From Acetomicrobium hydrogeniformans ATCC BAA-1850 (GTDB lineage Bacteria; Synergistota; Synergistia; Synergistales; Acetomicrobiaceae): a stretch of DNA of 64,000 bases. The DNA lies in the NCBI RefSeq assembly GCF_000160455.2, contig NZ_ACJX03000001.1:1312001-1376000 (forward strand). The letters run 5' to 3'. Made by a program: the position numbers and the translations under genes. How positions within the stretch are numbered: position 1 is the first letter of the stretch; each line of letters starts with the position of its first letter. The notes beneath the pieces were generated by a model that ran no database searches, was not told the DNA's origin, and was given only the letters and a program-made list of their open reading frames with translations. Shown here in pieces: positions 8,588 through 18,502 of the stretch.

Positions 8588-9067
8588 ATGCGTTGTCCTA
8601 AATGTAACTACGAAGACAGCAGGGTCATAGAGACTCGATCGGTAGAAAATGGCGGGGTTATACGGAGAAGAAGGGAGTGCCCTGGTTGCGGGAATCGCTT
8701 TACCACTTACGAAAGACTCGAGAGGAATAAAGTGCTTCTGGTGGTGAAGAAGGACGGTCGAAGGGAGGTTTTCGACAAACAAAAGGTTTTAAGGGGCATG
8801 GTGCGCGCCTGCGAGAAACTTCCCGTTTCGCTCGAAACGCTGGAAAACGCCGCTTCGTCAATAGAAGAAGAGCTTTTCGGCATGGGCGTCGGCGAGGTGC
8901 CGAGCTCCTTGATCGGCGATATGGTTGCCAATTCTTTAAAAGAAATCGATCATGTCGCTTACGTCAGGTTTGCCTCCGTGTACCGAGAGTTTACCGATCT
9001 GCAAAATTTTATCGAGGAGATATCTAAGCTTTTGAGAAAAGAAGAAGGAGGGAAAGATAGGCAATGA
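8588..9067 (+). CDS. nrdR: Transcriptional repressor NrdR
   Basis: Nucleotide-sensing repressor of ribonucleotide reductase genes. The N-terminal zinc ribbon has CPKC and CPGC pairs (residues 3-6 and 31-34) with the RRRRECPGCGNRFTTYER segment. An ATP-cone domain (about residues 49-139) binds dATP/ATP (VKKDGRREVFDKQKVLRGM). At 159 aa it is of normal length. ATG 8588 is preceded by a modest TAGGG. The stop overlaps nrdD by 4 nt (ATGA). Two NrdR boxes precede the gene. Confidence 0.96.
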   Translation: MRCPKCNYEDSRVIETRSVENGGVIRRRRECPGCGNRFTTYERLERNKVLLVVKKDGRREVFDKQKVLRGMVRACEKLPVSLETLENAASSIEEELFGMGVGEVPSSLIGDMVANSLKEIDHVAYVRFASVYREFTDLQNFIEEISKLLRKEEGGKDRQ

Positions 9068-11187
9068 CTTTAACCGTTAGGTCAGATCATAGCAGGAACA
9101 TAGGATATGGAAAGCAGCAATTCCTCTTCGATCGTGGGGAGTCCACCGATTTAGCTTTGATGGTGGAGACTCATTCCAAGGACGAGAGATGCCCCTGGGA
9201 TGCTGCTAGGATAAGGGACGCACTTATCAGGGAGGCGGGTGTAGATCCGGATACAGCTTTTTCCATAGCGGCGGAGATAGAAGAAGAGGTCTTGCGTTGC
9301 GGTAAGGATAAGCTTAATACCTCGATCATAAGGGAGATGGCAAATGTAAAGCTATTCCAAAGGGGATTGGACGTTTCCTTGGTTGATCATTCGAGGGTTG
9401 GGATACCCCTTTACGATCTGGAGGCTATGCTGTTTTCCCCAAACAAGGAAAACAGCAACACCGCCTATAACCCTGAGTCCATAAACCTGACCATTGCCGA
9501 AAGGATAATAAAGGATTACGCCCTTAGCAAGCTCTTTTCTTCGGACGTGGCGTCAGCTCATTTGGCCGGAGATATTCATATTCATGATCTTGGGATGGTG
9601 ATAAGACCTTACTGTAGCGGGCAAAGTCCTGCCTACGTTGCCAAGTTCGGATTGAACCTTCCCTCCATAACGAGCGTTTCTTCGCCGGCAAAACACCCCG
9701 ACGTTTTTCTGGCACATATTTTGAAAATGACGTCGGTACTGCAAAACAATTTCGCCGGTGCCATTGGCTGGGATGCCATGAATATGTTTTTCGCTCCCTA
9801 TCTTGAGGGGTTGAGCGACGAGGATATACGACAGCTCGCTCAGATGTTGATATTCGAGTTTAATCAGCTGGCAGGCGGGAGGGGCGGACAGGTCGCCTTT
9901 ACCGACATCAATCTGTACTACGAAACGCCTAAACACTTCCGTGATGTGCCGGCCATTGGGCCTGGGGGAGAGTATACTGGAAAGACCTATGGCGACTACG
10001 CCTCCCTTTCTAAGCGCTTTTTGAAGGCTTTATTTGAAGTTTATCTGGAAGGGGACAGTCGGGGGCAGCCTTTCTTTTTCCCAAAACCACTTCTTCACAT
10101 TACGGACGCCTTTTTCGAGGAAGCCGGATGGGAGGAGATGTTGGAGCTAGCCTCTCTTGTAGCCGCGGAAAAGGGAAATACCTATTTCGTGTTTGATCGG
10201 GGAGGGGTTACTAAGCTTAGCGAATGTTGTCGTTTATCCTTTGAACTTACCGAGGAGGATTTACTGGAAGCCAAGACTCCCTGGAGGATGCGATATTCGG
10301 CATTGCAGAACGTTACCATAAACCTACCCCGCATAGCCTACCGGTCTCAAGGAGACACGAGGACCTTCTTTGGTTTATTAGAGGAGTTTATGGAGCTTGC
10401 CCTAAAGGCACACGTACAAAAGAGAAATTTTATCAAGAATTTGCTCGATTTAAAGGATAAAGGTCCTTTGTCGCTTTTGAGCGTGGCCTACGATGGCGAG
10501 AGCTATTTGAGGATGGAAAAGGCAAGCCACTTGATCGGATTGCTTGGGCTTAACGAGACGGTACAGGTCTTAGCGGGTAAACAGCTTCACGAAGGCAAGA
10601 CGGCAGAAGAGCTGGGCCTTGCCATTGTTAAGTTTATGGAGCTTAAATGTCAGGAGTTGACTGAAAGGGTAGGTTTTAAGGTGGTGCTTGAGCAGACTCC
10701 GGCCGAAAGCGCGGCCCACAGACTCGCGAGGCTGGATCTCAAGGAGTTTTCGGTGGCCAGGGATGTGGTCAAAGGTAACCTGGAAACCAACGAGGTGTTT
10801 TATACCAACAGCACGCACATCCCTTATGATGCTCCTGTTGATCCCATAGACAGGGTCGTGAGGGAAGGTCGTTTCCATCCCCTGATCAAGGCCGGCGCCA
10901 TAACACATGTGTGGATGGGCGAGCATAAACCACATCCTCGGGCGCTAGCGTCATTTGTGCGTAAAATTTATGAGCATTCCGAAAATGCCCAGGTGACCTT
11001 CAGCCCCGAGTTCACTATATGTAACGACTGCGGCAAAGTGGAAAGGGGCTTGCGATCATCTTGTGTCAGATGCCAGTCCTCTAATGTGGACGGCGTGACT
11101 AGGATAACGGGGTACTTTACTAAGATATCTTCATGGAATGCCGGCAAAAGGGCCGAGCTGGCGGAGAGGAAGAGATGGGCAATATAG
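9064..11187 (+). CDS. nrdD: Anaerobic (class III) ribonucleoside-triphosphate reductase
   Basis: Glycyl-radical enzyme that reduces NTPs to dNTPs without oxygen. At 707 aa it is full length. An N-terminal ATP-cone-like region (about residues 40-105, with PWDAARIRDALI) is followed by the catalytic barrel with GGRGGQVAFTDINLY and the SECCRLSFEL cysteine segment. The C-terminal zinc site is CNDCGK...CVRCQ, and the glycyl-radical loop is RITGYF near residue 686, followed by WNAGKRAEL. It is translationally coupled to nrdR and overlaps nrdG by 13 nt, so reductase, activase and repressor form one operon. Confidence 0.96.
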   Translation: MTLTVRSDHSRNIGYGKQQFLFDRGESTDLALMVETHSKDERCPWDAARIRDALIREAGVDPDTAFSIAAEIEEEVLRCGKDKLNTSIIREMANVKLFQRGLDVSLVDHSRVGIPLYDLEAMLFSPNKENSNTAYNPESINLTIAERIIKDYALSKLFSSDVASAHLAGDIHIHDLGMVIRPYCSGQSPAYVAKFGLNLPSITSVSSPAKHPDVFLAHILKMTSVLQNNFAGAIGWDAMNMFFAPYLEGLSDEDIRQLAQMLIFEFNQLAGGRGGQVAFTDINLYYETPKHFRDVPAIGPGGEYTGKTYGDYASLSKRFLKALFEVYLEGDSRGQPFFFPKPLLHITDAFFEEAGWEEMLELASLVAAEKGNTYFVFDRGGVTKLSECCRLSFELTEEDLLEAKTPWRMRYSALQNVTINLPRIAYRSQGDTRTFFGLLEEFMELALKAHVQKRNFIKNLLDLKDKGPLSLLSVAYDGESYLRMEKASHLIGLLGLNETVQVLAGKQLHEGKTAEELGLAIVKFMELKCQELTERVGFKVVLEQTPAESAAHRLARLDLKEFSVARDVVKGNLETNEVFYTNSTHIPYDAPVDPIDRVVREGRFHPLIKAGAITHVWMGEHKPHPRALASFVRKIYEHSENAQVTFSPEFTICNDCGKVERGLRSSCVRCQSSNVDGVTRITGYFTKISSWNAGKRAELAERKRWAI

Positions 11188-11852
11188 GTGAAATAGGGAA
11201 CTATATCCCGTCATCTTTCATAGATTGGGATAGCCGCGTGTCAGCTGTCATTTTTCTGACGGGATGTAATTTCAGGTGTCCTTTTTGTCATAATGGCCTT
11301 CTGGTAAATGAGCAAGTGCCAGCTTTAAACGACATAAAAGTCTTAGAGCACATAAAATCTAGGAGAAGTTTTTTAGATGGAGTTGTTATTAGCGGCGGCG
11401 AGCCGACGCTTGATATTAAAAGATTAGAGAAGATATTGTTTCAACTGAAAGAAGTCGGGTTGCCCGTAAAGTTAGATACCAACGGCAGTAACCCTCTTGC
11501 ATTGGAGATGCTGATATCGAAAGGGTTGATCGATGCAGTTGCCATGGACATTAAGGGGCCATGGGAAAAGTACGATATGCTCTGCGGTCGTATTGTTGAC
11601 AAAGAATCTATAAAAAGATCGATCGATCTTCTCATTTCATCTGAAATCGAAGTGGAGTTTCGCACCACCTTCGTGCCCGCTCTCATGGACTACGATGATC
11701 TTTCGAAGATAGAAAGATTCTTGGGCGGTAAGGCCCCATGGATTGTGCAATGCTTTAAATCGGAAAACGCCATGGACGAGGCTTTGAGAAATACCAAGGG
11801 GCCTTCGCGTGAAATTTTGCGCGAAAAGTTTCCCGGTGCTATCATTAGATAG
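11175..11852 (+). CDS. nrdG: Anaerobic ribonucleotide reductase activating protein (radical SAM)
   Basis: Radical-SAM activase that installs the glycyl radical on NrdD. The cluster motif is [10 protein letters not shown] (CxxxCxxC) near residues 27-34, followed by the GGE motif ([10 protein letters not shown]). I chose ATG 11175 inside the nrdD end, with GAGAGGA 5-10 nt upstream; an in-frame ATG at 11133 lacks a ribosome site. The 225-aa form resembles the YjjW/PflA-like NrdG2 type, longer than the E. coli NrdG. Confidence 0.9.
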   Translation: MGNIGEIGNYIPSSFIDWDSRVSAVIFLTGCNFRCPFCHNGLLVNEQVPALNDIKVLEHIKSRRSFLDGVVISGGEPTLDIKRLEKILFQLKEVGLPVKLDTNGSNPLALEMLISKGLIDAVAMDIKGPWEKYDMLCGRIVDKESIKRSIDLLISSEIEVEFRTTFVPALMDYDDLSKIERFLGGKAPWIVQCFKSENAMDEALRNTKGPSREILREKFPGAIIR

Positions 11853-11884
11853 AAAACAACAATCTCAAGGAGGGGTTCGAAAGC

Positions 11885-13075
11885 ATGGCTTCCAATTCAA
11901 ATAAGATGAGTTTTGTGACGGAGGAGCTAAAGCGCCTTAAAAACGAAGGGCTGTATGTGAATATCAGGGTAATAGAAAGCCCTCAGGGACCTTGGGTTCA
12001 GATTGAGGGAAGACGGGTTTTAAACTTGTGTTCCAACAACTATCTGGGACTTTGCAATGACCCCAGGTTATGTGCTAAGGCGAAGGAATACATAGATAAG
12101 TACGGAGTGGGTCCCGGAGCTGTTCGTACGATAGCAGGTACCATGTCGATACATGTAGAGCTGGAGAAAAAGCTCGCTGCCTTTAAAGGTGCAGAAGCAG
12201 CCCTTGTGGTGCAATCCGGTTTTTGTGCCAACCTTTCGGCCATTCCTCCTCTTGTGGGAAAGGGCGATTTGATCTTCAGCGATGAACTGAATCACGCCTC
12301 CATAATAGACGGTTGCAGGCTCAGCAGGGCCGAGATCATCCGATATTCTCACTGCGATGTGAGGGATCTTGAGGCGAAGTTAAAGGAGTATGCCGATAGA
12401 GATTGCCGCAAGCTGGTCATAACCGACGGTGTCTTCTCCATGGATGGTGACATAGCTCCGCTTCCTGAGATTGTCGAGGTTGCAGAAAAATACGGAGCCA
12501 TGGTAATGGTCGATGATGCTCATGGCGAAGGGGTTTTGGGGCGCGGAGGCAGAGGTATTGTCGATCATTTCGGCCTTGGCGACAGAGTTGACGTGGAAGT
12601 GGGCACACTCTCCAAGGCCTTTGGGGTCGTGGGGGGATTTGTGGCGGGAAGCAAGGAGCTTGTCGAGTATCTGCGTCAAAAAGCTCGTCCAAACCTTTTC
12701 AGCAGTGCCCTTACCGTTCCCGATGTTGCTGCCAACATTGCGGCCGTTGACACCTTGGAGAAAAGCGACGACCTAGTAAAGAAGCTTTGGGAGAATGGCG
12801 ACTACCTCAAGAAGTCTTTAAAGGAAAGAGGTTTTGATGTGGGCAGATCCCAGACACCCATCACTCCTGTCATGATAGGCGATGCAAATAAGGCAAAGGA
12901 GTTCAGCCTTAGACTCTTTGAGGAAGGCATCTTTATACAGTCTATTGCCTTTCCGACCGTTCCCGTCGGGACGGCGAGGCTCAGAGCCATGGTCTCTGCT
13001 GCTCATACCAGAGAAGACTTGGATTTTGCCGTAGATAAGTTCGCGAAAGTTGGAAAGGCGCTGAGCATAATTTAA
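11885..13075 (+). CDS. kbl: Glycine C-acetyltransferase (2-amino-3-ketobutyrate CoA ligase)
   Basis: PLP enzyme of the alpha-oxoamine synthase family that interconverts 2-amino-3-oxobutyrate + CoA with glycine + acetyl-CoA, the second step of threonine breakdown. The 396-aa length is normal. Visible sites are [10 protein letters not shown], the HASIIDG loop, DDAHGEG, and the PLP lysine in [10 protein letters not shown] (about residue 244). Start is ATG 11885 after AAGGAGGGG. Threonine dehydrogenase (tdh) is not in the window, so a related AOS enzyme (for example an 8-amino-7-oxononanoate synthase-like activity) is a lesser possibility. A terminator follows. Confidence 0.85.
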   Translation: MASNSNKMSFVTEELKRLKNEGLYVNIRVIESPQGPWVQIEGRRVLNLCSNNYLGLCNDPRLCAKAKEYIDKYGVGPGAVRTIAGTMSIHVELEKKLAAFKGAEAALVVQSGFCANLSAIPPLVGKGDLIFSDELNHASIIDGCRLSRAEIIRYSHCDVRDLEAKLKEYADRDCRKLVITDGVFSMDGDIAPLPEIVEVAEKYGAMVMVDDAHGEGVLGRGGRGIVDHFGLGDRVDVEVGTLSKAFGVVGGFVAGSKELVEYLRQKARPNLFSSALTVPDVAANIAAVDTLEKSDDLVKKLWENGDYLKKSLKERGFDVGRSQTPITPVMIGDANKAKEFSLRLFEEGIFIQSIAFPTVPVGTARLRAMVSAAHTREDLDFAVDKFAKVGKALSII

Positions 13076-13105
13076 ATTCCTTCAAAACAGTTTTAAACTC
13101 GTAAT

Positions 13106-13141
13106 AAAAGGGGCCTTCACGTGAAAGGGAAGGCCCCTTTT
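13106..13141 (+). terminator. Rho-independent terminator after kbl
   Basis: A 12-bp stem (13106-13117 with 13130-13141) has a 12-nt loop and a T-rich 3' arm. It lies 30 nt after the kbl stop. Confidence 0.8.
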
Positions 13142-13261
13142 GATTTTAGCCTCCTCGAATAGCAGGGATATTGCTTTCCCTGGGTTGTCTTTTTGTATAT
13201 AATTATGACGATTGAGAATGTTTTTTGAGTTTACATTTTAACAGTTGGAGGAGGGGTTTAG

Positions 13262-14404
13262 ATGAAAGGCGTTGGGCGTATTTTAGTTGCAGGCTTGATT
13301 TTGCTTTTGTTGGGAACGGGTGCCTATGCTGCAGAAGATGTCATCAAAATCGGAGTATATGAGCCTTTGACGGGTCAAAATGCCTTTGGCGGTCAGCTCA
13401 CTGTTGAGGGTATTCAGCTCGCCCACGAACAGGCCCCGGAGGTATTGGGCAAGAAGGTTGAGCTCGTCATCGTGGACAATAAGTCCGACAAGGTTGAAGC
13501 CGCTAATGCCGTTAAAAGGCTCATCGAGAGGGATAAGGTCGTGGCTATAATCGGTAGCTATGGTTCTTCTCTCAGCATGGCAGGAGGTGAGGTTGCCGAG
13601 CAATATGGTATACCATGTATCACCGATTCGGCTACGAATCCCTTGGTAACTCAGGGCAAGAAATATTATTTCCGCATGTGTTTTATCGATCCCTTTCAAG
13701 GGGCGGCTGCGGCTAAATACGCTTACGAGCAGCTGGGCGTCAGGAAGGCAGCCATACTAAAGGACGTTGCTCAGGACTATTGCGTTGGCCTTGCAGCCTT
13801 CTTTAGGAGAGCTTTCTTGGACCTGGGCGGCGAGGTTGTAGCCGATCTTAACTATCAATCGGGAGACCAGGACTTCACTGCCCAACTTACAGAGATAATA
13901 AGCAAAGGGCCGGAGCTTCTTTACATACCTTCCTACTTTGCCGAGGGTGCCATAATAATGAAACAGACAAGAGAACTTGGCGGAAACTTCCATATCATGG
14001 GCGGGGATGCCATGGACAACCCCGACATGATAAAGATTGGAGGAGAAGCCGTCGAGGGATTCATATATACCACCTTCCCCTATGCTCCGGAAATGCCCGA
14101 CATGAATCCAATAGCCCAGGAATTTACCAAGGCCTTCAGGGAAAAATACAAAAAGGAACCAAACGCCAATGCAGCATTAGGGTATGATTGCTATATGCTG
14201 TTAGTAGATTGCATACAAAGGGCCGGCAAGGCAGACCCAGATGCAATAAGAGATCAGCTCGAAAAGACCAAGGATTGGGTGGGCGTTACGGGTTCAACGA
14301 CGATCGACGAAAACCACAATGCCATAAAGGCCGTCGGAATAAAGATGGTAAAGGACGGGCAGCAAGTTTACGTCGCGACAGTTCAGCCCGAAGGCAGCAA
14401 GTAA
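13262..14404 (+). CDS. livJ: Branched-chain amino acid ABC transporter substrate-binding protein
   Basis: Extracytoplasmic binding protein (type I periplasmic fold) for leucine/isoleucine/valine or related amino acids. An N-terminal signal peptide (hydrophobic GRILVAGLILLLLGTG, likely cleavage after AYA, about residue 23) is followed by IKIGVYEPLTGQNA and the ligand pocket (GSYGSS, TDSATNPLV). ATG 13262 is preceded by GGAGGAGGGG. A TATAAT at 13198-13203 could be its -10, but no good -35 is visible. A terminator hairpin after the gene separates it from livHMGF and would give an excess of binding protein over permease. Confidence 0.93.
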   Translation: MKGVGRILVAGLILLLLGTGAYAAEDVIKIGVYEPLTGQNAFGGQLTVEGIQLAHEQAPEVLGKKVELVIVDNKSDKVEAANAVKRLIERDKVVAIIGSYGSSLSMAGGEVAEQYGIPCITDSATNPLVTQGKKYYFRMCFIDPFQGAAAAKYAYEQLGVRKAAILKDVAQDYCVGLAAFFRRAFLDLGGEVVADLNYQSGDQDFTAQLTEIISKGPELLYIPSYFAEGAIIMKQTRELGGNFHIMGGDAMDNPDMIKIGGEAVEGFIYTTFPYAPEMPDMNPIAQEFTKAFREKYKKEPNANAALGYDCYMLLVDCIQRAGKADPDAIRDQLEKTKDWVGVTGSTTIDENHNAIKAVGIKMVKDGQQVYVATVQPEGSK

Positions 14405-14442
14405 AAGGGGAAGCTCTTTTTAAGGTGTGGTGATAATTGAGC

Positions 14443-14476
14443 AAATTAGGGGGAGTATTGTCTCCCCCTAATTTTT
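14443..14476 (+). terminator. Partial terminator between livJ and livH
   Basis: A perfect 13-bp stem (14443-14455 with 14462-14474) has a 6-nt loop and a short T tail. It lies between the binding-protein gene and the permease genes, where partial termination would set the binding-protein:permease ratio. Confidence 0.8.
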
Positions 14477-14501
14477 AAGACCGTCGAAGAGGGGGAATGA
14501 C

Positions 14502-15395
14502 ATGTCTTATCAAATGTTTATCCAACACTTTTTGAACGCCGTTACCCTTGGAAGTCTTTATGCCTTGATAGCAATCGGTTATTCGATGGTTTATGGCATT
14601 TTGAGATTGATAAACTTCGCCCATGGAGAAATATTCATGTTGGGAGCCTATTTCGTTTTTTGGGGAACTACCCTTCTGCACCTCCCCTGGTTGGTGGCTG
14701 TCCCTACTGCAATTGCGGTCACAGCCCTCTGCGGTGTTTTGGTGGACAGGTGCGCCTACAGACCCTTAAGGGATGCACCTAGAATTTCTGCATTGATCAG
14801 TGCTATCGGAGTTTCCTTCTTCTTGCAAAACTTCGCAATAGTGGTCTTTTCTGCCATACCCAGACCCGTCTATCGGCCGGGATGGCTGGTAACGCCAATA
14901 TTGATACAGGGAGTGCATTTTTTACCCCTCACCCTGGTAGTTCCCTTTATATCCTTTGTTTTAATGTTGGTGGTGCTTTATATCGTATACAAAACGAAGC
15001 CGGGGTTGGCGATGCGCGCTATATCGAAGGATATCGAAACAAGTCGTTTGATGGGCGTCTCAGTTGACCAGATAGTAGCTATCACCTTTATGATCGGTTC
15101 GGCTTTGGCGGCAGCATCAGGCATTATGTGGTCTTTGAGGTATCCTCAGGTGCATCCGATGATGGGCATGATCCCCGGGTTTAAGGCCTTTATAGCGGCT
15201 GTGGTTGGAGGCATCGGCTCCATACAGGGAGCCGTCATCGGAGGCATGTTGCTTGGATTTATAGAAATAATGATAGTTGCCTTTTTCCCCAACCTATCGG
15301 GTTTTAAAGATGCCTTTGCTTTCGTGTTGCTCATATTTCTCTTGCTCCTGAGGCCTACGGGCATCATGGGTGAACGACTGGAGGAAAAGGTATGA
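14502..15395 (+). CDS. livH: Branched-chain amino acid ABC transporter permease LivH
   Basis: Integral membrane permease of 297 aa with about eight hydrophobic helices. Family features are LGSLYALIAIGYSMVYG and INFAHGEIFMLGAY near the N-terminus, and the ABC-coupling loop AISKDIETSRLMGV before the last helices. ATG 14502 follows GAGGGGGAATG spacing. It overlaps livM by 4 nt (ATGA), so translation is coupled. Confidence 0.94.
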   Translation: MSYQMFIQHFLNAVTLGSLYALIAIGYSMVYGILRLINFAHGEIFMLGAYFVFWGTTLLHLPWLVAVPTAIAVTALCGVLVDRCAYRPLRDAPRISALISAIGVSFFLQNFAIVVFSAIPRPVYRPGWLVTPILIQGVHFLPLTLVVPFISFVLMLVVLYIVYKTKPGLAMRAISKDIETSRLMGVSVDQIVAITFMIGSALAAASGIMWSLRYPQVHPMMGMIPGFKAFIAAVVGGIGSIQGAVIGGMLLGFIEIMIVAFFPNLSGFKDAFAFVLLIFLLLLRPTGIMGERLEEKV

Positions 15396-16438
15396 TGTCT
15401 TCCAGGAGAAACTTAATTTTAAATATTTTGGCGGTCCTCTGTTTCGGCATGTTTTTGTGGTGGGCGGAAGGCCACCTCAGCGGCTATCAAATTCAAATCA
15501 TGAACTTGATAGCCATAAATACCATCTTGGCGTTGGGCCTTAATTTGATCTATGGCTTTGGCGGTATGTTTTCCTTGGGACACGCGGGGTTCATGGCCAT
15601 TGGCGCTTATACCTGTGCACTTTTAATATTGCCTCCCTTACAGAAGGAAATGATTTTCATACTTCAGCCTCTGAGATGGCCCTTTTCGGTGCTTCACGCT
15701 CCCTTTTTGGTTGCCGTCGTGTTGGGTGGAGCGATGGCCGCAGTCTTTGGAATATTGGTGGGAATTCCCATTTTAAGGCTCGGCGGAGATTATCTTGGCA
15801 TAGCGACTTTAGGTTTTGCCGAGATAGTGAGGGTTGTTGCCAATAACATTCCGAGCATTACCAACGGAGCTCTTGGATTGAAGGGTATTCCTCCCTATGC
15901 CAATATATGGTGGAATTACGGTTTCCTCTTAGTGGTATTATACTCTATGGTTAGGGTAGTCAACAGTAATTACGGCAATGTCTTAAAGGCCATAAGGGAC
16001 GACGAGATGGCAGCGAAGGCCATGGGAATTGACGTATTCAGATACAAGATTCAGGTCTTTGCAATGGGTACTTTTCTTGCCGGCATAGGAGGGGCATTGC
16101 AGGCCAGCTTCATCACGACCATTGATCCCAGGATGTACATGTTTACGATGACATTTAACGTTCTAATGATGGTTGTGGCCGGCGGTCTCGGTTCAATAAC
16201 GGGAACATGCATAGCAAGCGCAATAATAACCATATTGTTGGAGTGGTTGAGGATAGTAGAAAGCCCCATGGACTTTGGGCCCGTACATATACCGGGAATT
16301 CCGGGCATGAGGATGGTCATCTTTTCCTTGGCGCTTATATTCATAATACTCTTCAGGCGAGAAGGCATAATGGGCATGAAAGAGTTAACTTGGGATGCGT
16401 TATTTGGTCGTATGGGGAGGGCAGGAAAAGATGAATGA
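15392..16438 (+). CDS. livM: Branched-chain amino acid ABC transporter permease LivM
   Basis: Second permease subunit of 348 aa, with multiple membrane helices, the family segment LGLNLIYGFGGMFSLGHAGF near residue 50, and the coupling loop AIRDDEMAAKAMGID near residue 200. The start is one of two adjacent ATGs (15392/15395) preceded by GGAGGAAAAGG. It overlaps livG by 8 nt. Confidence 0.94.
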   Translation: MMSSRRNLILNILAVLCFGMFLWWAEGHLSGYQIQIMNLIAINTILALGLNLIYGFGGMFSLGHAGFMAIGAYTCALLILPPLQKEMIFILQPLRWPFSVLHAPFLVAVVLGGAMAAVFGILVGIPILRLGGDYLGIATLGFAEIVRVVANNIPSITNGALGLKGIPPYANIWWNYGFLLVVLYSMVRVVNSNYGNVLKAIRDDEMAAKAMGIDVFRYKIQVFAMGTFLAGIGGALQASFITTIDPRMYMFTMTFNVLMMVVAGGLGSITGTCIASAIITILLEWLRIVESPMDFGPVHIPGIPGMRMVIFSLALIFIILFRREGIMGMKELTWDALFGRMGRAGKDE

Positions 16439-17219
16439 TTATATTATGAGACTGGAAGGCATGACTATGCGATTTGGCGGCTTAACGGCCGTCAATGATC
16501 TTTCCATTGAGATTCCTACAGGCAGCATAGTGGGTCTCATAGGGCCAAATGGTGCCGGAAAGACCACTGTTTTCAACGTGATAACCGGGTTTTACCAACC
16601 CACTGCTGGCAAGGTCCTTTTTAAAGGGACGGATATATCTGGCAAACAACCTCATGAGGTATGTTCCTTAGGAATCGCGCGTACTTTTCAAAACATCAGG
16701 TTATTTGGAAATGAGACGGTGCTGCAAAACGTGATGATAGCATGTAATGTTAGACTGCCGATAAGGTGGTGGGAACCTCCTTTGCTCTTGCCCTCGGTTT
16801 TTAAGAAGGAGCGCACCATCAAGGATAAGGCCATGGATTTATTGTGCAAGGTTGGGCTTGAGGACTTGGCCGACGAAGCGGCAACCTCTCTCCCCTACGG
16901 TCAGCAGAGACGATTGGAGATAGCTCGCGCTCTTGCTACGGACCCCGAGCTGCTCCTTCTTGACGAACCAGCTGCCGGCATGAATCCTAGAGAAACGCAT
17001 GCATTGATGGAGTTCATCAAAAATATCAGAGATCTCTTCGGCTTGACCATCATGTTGATAGAACATGATATGCGCGTCGTTATGGGCATTTGTGAGCATA
17101 TATGGGTTTTGGACTATGGCGTTCTTATAGCGGAAGGCCCCCCCTCTTTCATCCAATCCGACAAAAAAGTCATTGAAGCTTACCTTGGAGAGGAGTATGC
17201 TCGTTATGTTAACGGTTAA
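16431..17219 (+). CDS. livG: Branched-chain amino acid ABC transporter ATP-binding protein LivG
   Basis: Cytoplasmic ATPase subunit of 262 aa. Walker A is GPNGAGKTT, the signature is LPYGQQRRLEIARAL, Walker B is LLLLDEPAAGMNP and the switch histidine is in LIEHDM. ATG 16431 lies 8 nt after a GGAGGG/GGAAAAG stretch; the open frame extends upstream into livM without a better start. The 3' end overlaps livF. Confidence 0.95.
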   Translation: MNDYIMRLEGMTMRFGGLTAVNDLSIEIPTGSIVGLIGPNGAGKTTVFNVITGFYQPTAGKVLFKGTDISGKQPHEVCSLGIARTFQNIRLFGNETVLQNVMIACNVRLPIRWWEPPLLLPSVFKKERTIKDKAMDLLCKVGLEDLADEAATSLPYGQQRRLEIARALATDPELLLLDEPAAGMNPRETHALMEFIKNIRDLFGLTIMLIEHDMRVVMGICEHIWVLDYGVLIAEGPPSFIQSDKKVIEAYLGEEYARYVNG

Positions 17220-17910
17220 GGACCTTCACGTTTATTACGGAGGAATTCATGCCATAAAGGGCATTTCCATCGAGGTCCCGCAGGGAGTTATCATTACCTT
17301 GATTGGAGCTAACGGAGCTGGCAAAAGCAGCACTTTGAGATCTATAGCGGGATTGGTAAGGCAAAAGAACGGAATAATATCTTATAATGACGAGGATATC
17401 TCGAGATTATCTCCGGAAAAAATAGTGGAAAAGGGCATCGTTTTGGTTCCCGAGGGCAGAAAGATCTTTCCGAATCTGACTGTTATGGAAAATTTGATGC
17501 TGGGAGCTTACCTGAGAAAGGATGAAGAGGGAATAAAAAGGGATCTAGAGTGGGTATTTGAACTTTTCCCGAGGCTTAAAGAGAGGACTTGGCAAAAGGG
17601 AGGGACTCTATCGGGCGGGGAACAGCAGATGCTTGCCCTCGGCAGGGCGCTCATGGGCAATCCGCAACTTGTCATGATGGATGAACCCTCCTTGGGACTT
17701 GCGCCCATCTTGGTGAAGGAAGTGTTTGATATAATAAAAGAGATAAATGCTCAGGGCAAGACCATACTTCTCGTCGAGCAAAACGCCTTTGCCGCGTTAA
17801 ATATAGCTCATTACGCTTACGTCTTGGAAGTGGGCCAAATAGTTCTCAAAGGTCCAGGCGAGGAGTTGATAAAAAATCCACAAGTGAGGGAGGCATATTT
17901 AGGTGTCTGA
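17206..17910 (+). CDS. livF: Branched-chain amino acid ABC transporter ATP-binding protein LivF
   Basis: Second ATPase subunit of 234 aa. Walker A is GANGAGKSS, the signature is LSGGEQQMLALGRAL, Walker B is LVMMDEPSLGLAP and the switch histidine position is occupied in LLVEQN (Gln form, typical of LivF). ATG 17206 is preferred to 17197 because GAGAGGAG then has proper spacing and the protein begins MLTVKDLHVYYG. It is the last gene of livHMGF; pgsA follows after about 40 nt. Confidence 0.94.
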   Translation: MLTVKDLHVYYGGIHAIKGISIEVPQGVIITLIGANGAGKSSTLRSIAGLVRQKNGIISYNDEDISRLSPEKIVEKGIVLVPEGRKIFPNLTVMENLMLGAYLRKDEEGIKRDLEWVFELFPRLKERTWQKGGTLSGGEQQMLALGRALMGNPQLVMMDEPSLGLAPILVKEVFDIIKEINAQGKTILLVEQNAFAALNIAHYAYVLEVGQIVLKGPGEELIKNPQVREAYLGV

Positions 17911-17953
17911 AGGGCCTGTTCGAGGTGGCAACTTAAAGGGAGGCGTTACCAAG

Positions 17954-18475
17954 ATGGGCAGCATAAATCTTCCGAACGCGTTAAGTCTTTCGAGGGTCTT
18001 TTTGGTTCCCTTGATGCTGGTATTCTTGAGCCTGGGGATCAAGTACGGCGATATTTTGGCCGGCGTGGTATTCATGGTGGCCGCCTTCACCGACATGGCC
18101 GATGGATATATCGCCAGAAAGCATGGCATGGTCACGAATTTGGGCAAGTTTATAGACCCTCTTGCGGATAAAATTTTGGTGATGGCAGCGTTAGTTGCCT
18201 TAGTGGAGCTTCAAAGGCTGCCGGCATGGATAGTGGTGGTCATCCTGTCCAGGGAGTTCATAGTTACGGGATTAAGGATGGTCGCCGCGGCTGACGGCGA
18301 AGTCATTGCTGCTTCTAAGGGTGGCAAAGCCAAGACTGTGAGTCAGATCATAGCAATATTTATGATCATGTTCGGTTTGCCAGGCGGCATGATCATGATG
18401 TGGGTGGCGATGATACTGACAATCTGGTCAGGGATGGATTACTTAATTAAAGGCAGGGAATTTCTTTTTAAGTGA
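17954..18475 (+). CDS. pgsA: CDP-diacylglycerol-glycerol-3-phosphate 3-phosphatidyltransferase
   Basis: Membrane enzyme that makes phosphatidylglycerophosphate from CDP-diacylglycerol and glycerol-3-phosphate. The CDP-alcohol phosphatidyltransferase motif (DGx2ARx8Gx3Dx3D) is complete in DMADGYIARKHG...GKFIDPLADK. Hydrophobic helices surround it. I chose ATG 17954 (GGGAGG 10 nt upstream; protein begins MGSINLPNALSLSR). A GTG at 17903 in frame, overlapping livF, would add 17 non-conserved residues. Confidence 0.9.
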   Translation: MGSINLPNALSLSRVFLVPLMLVFLSLGIKYGDILAGVVFMVAAFTDMADGYIARKHGMVTNLGKFIDPLADKILVMAALVALVELQRLPAWIVVVILSREFIVTGLRMVAAADGEVIAASKGGKAKTVSQIIAIFMIMFGLPGGMIMMWVAMILTIWSGMDYLIKGREFLFK

Positions 18476-18502
18476 TGCAAATGTTAAGGAGGATATGTTT
18501 TG

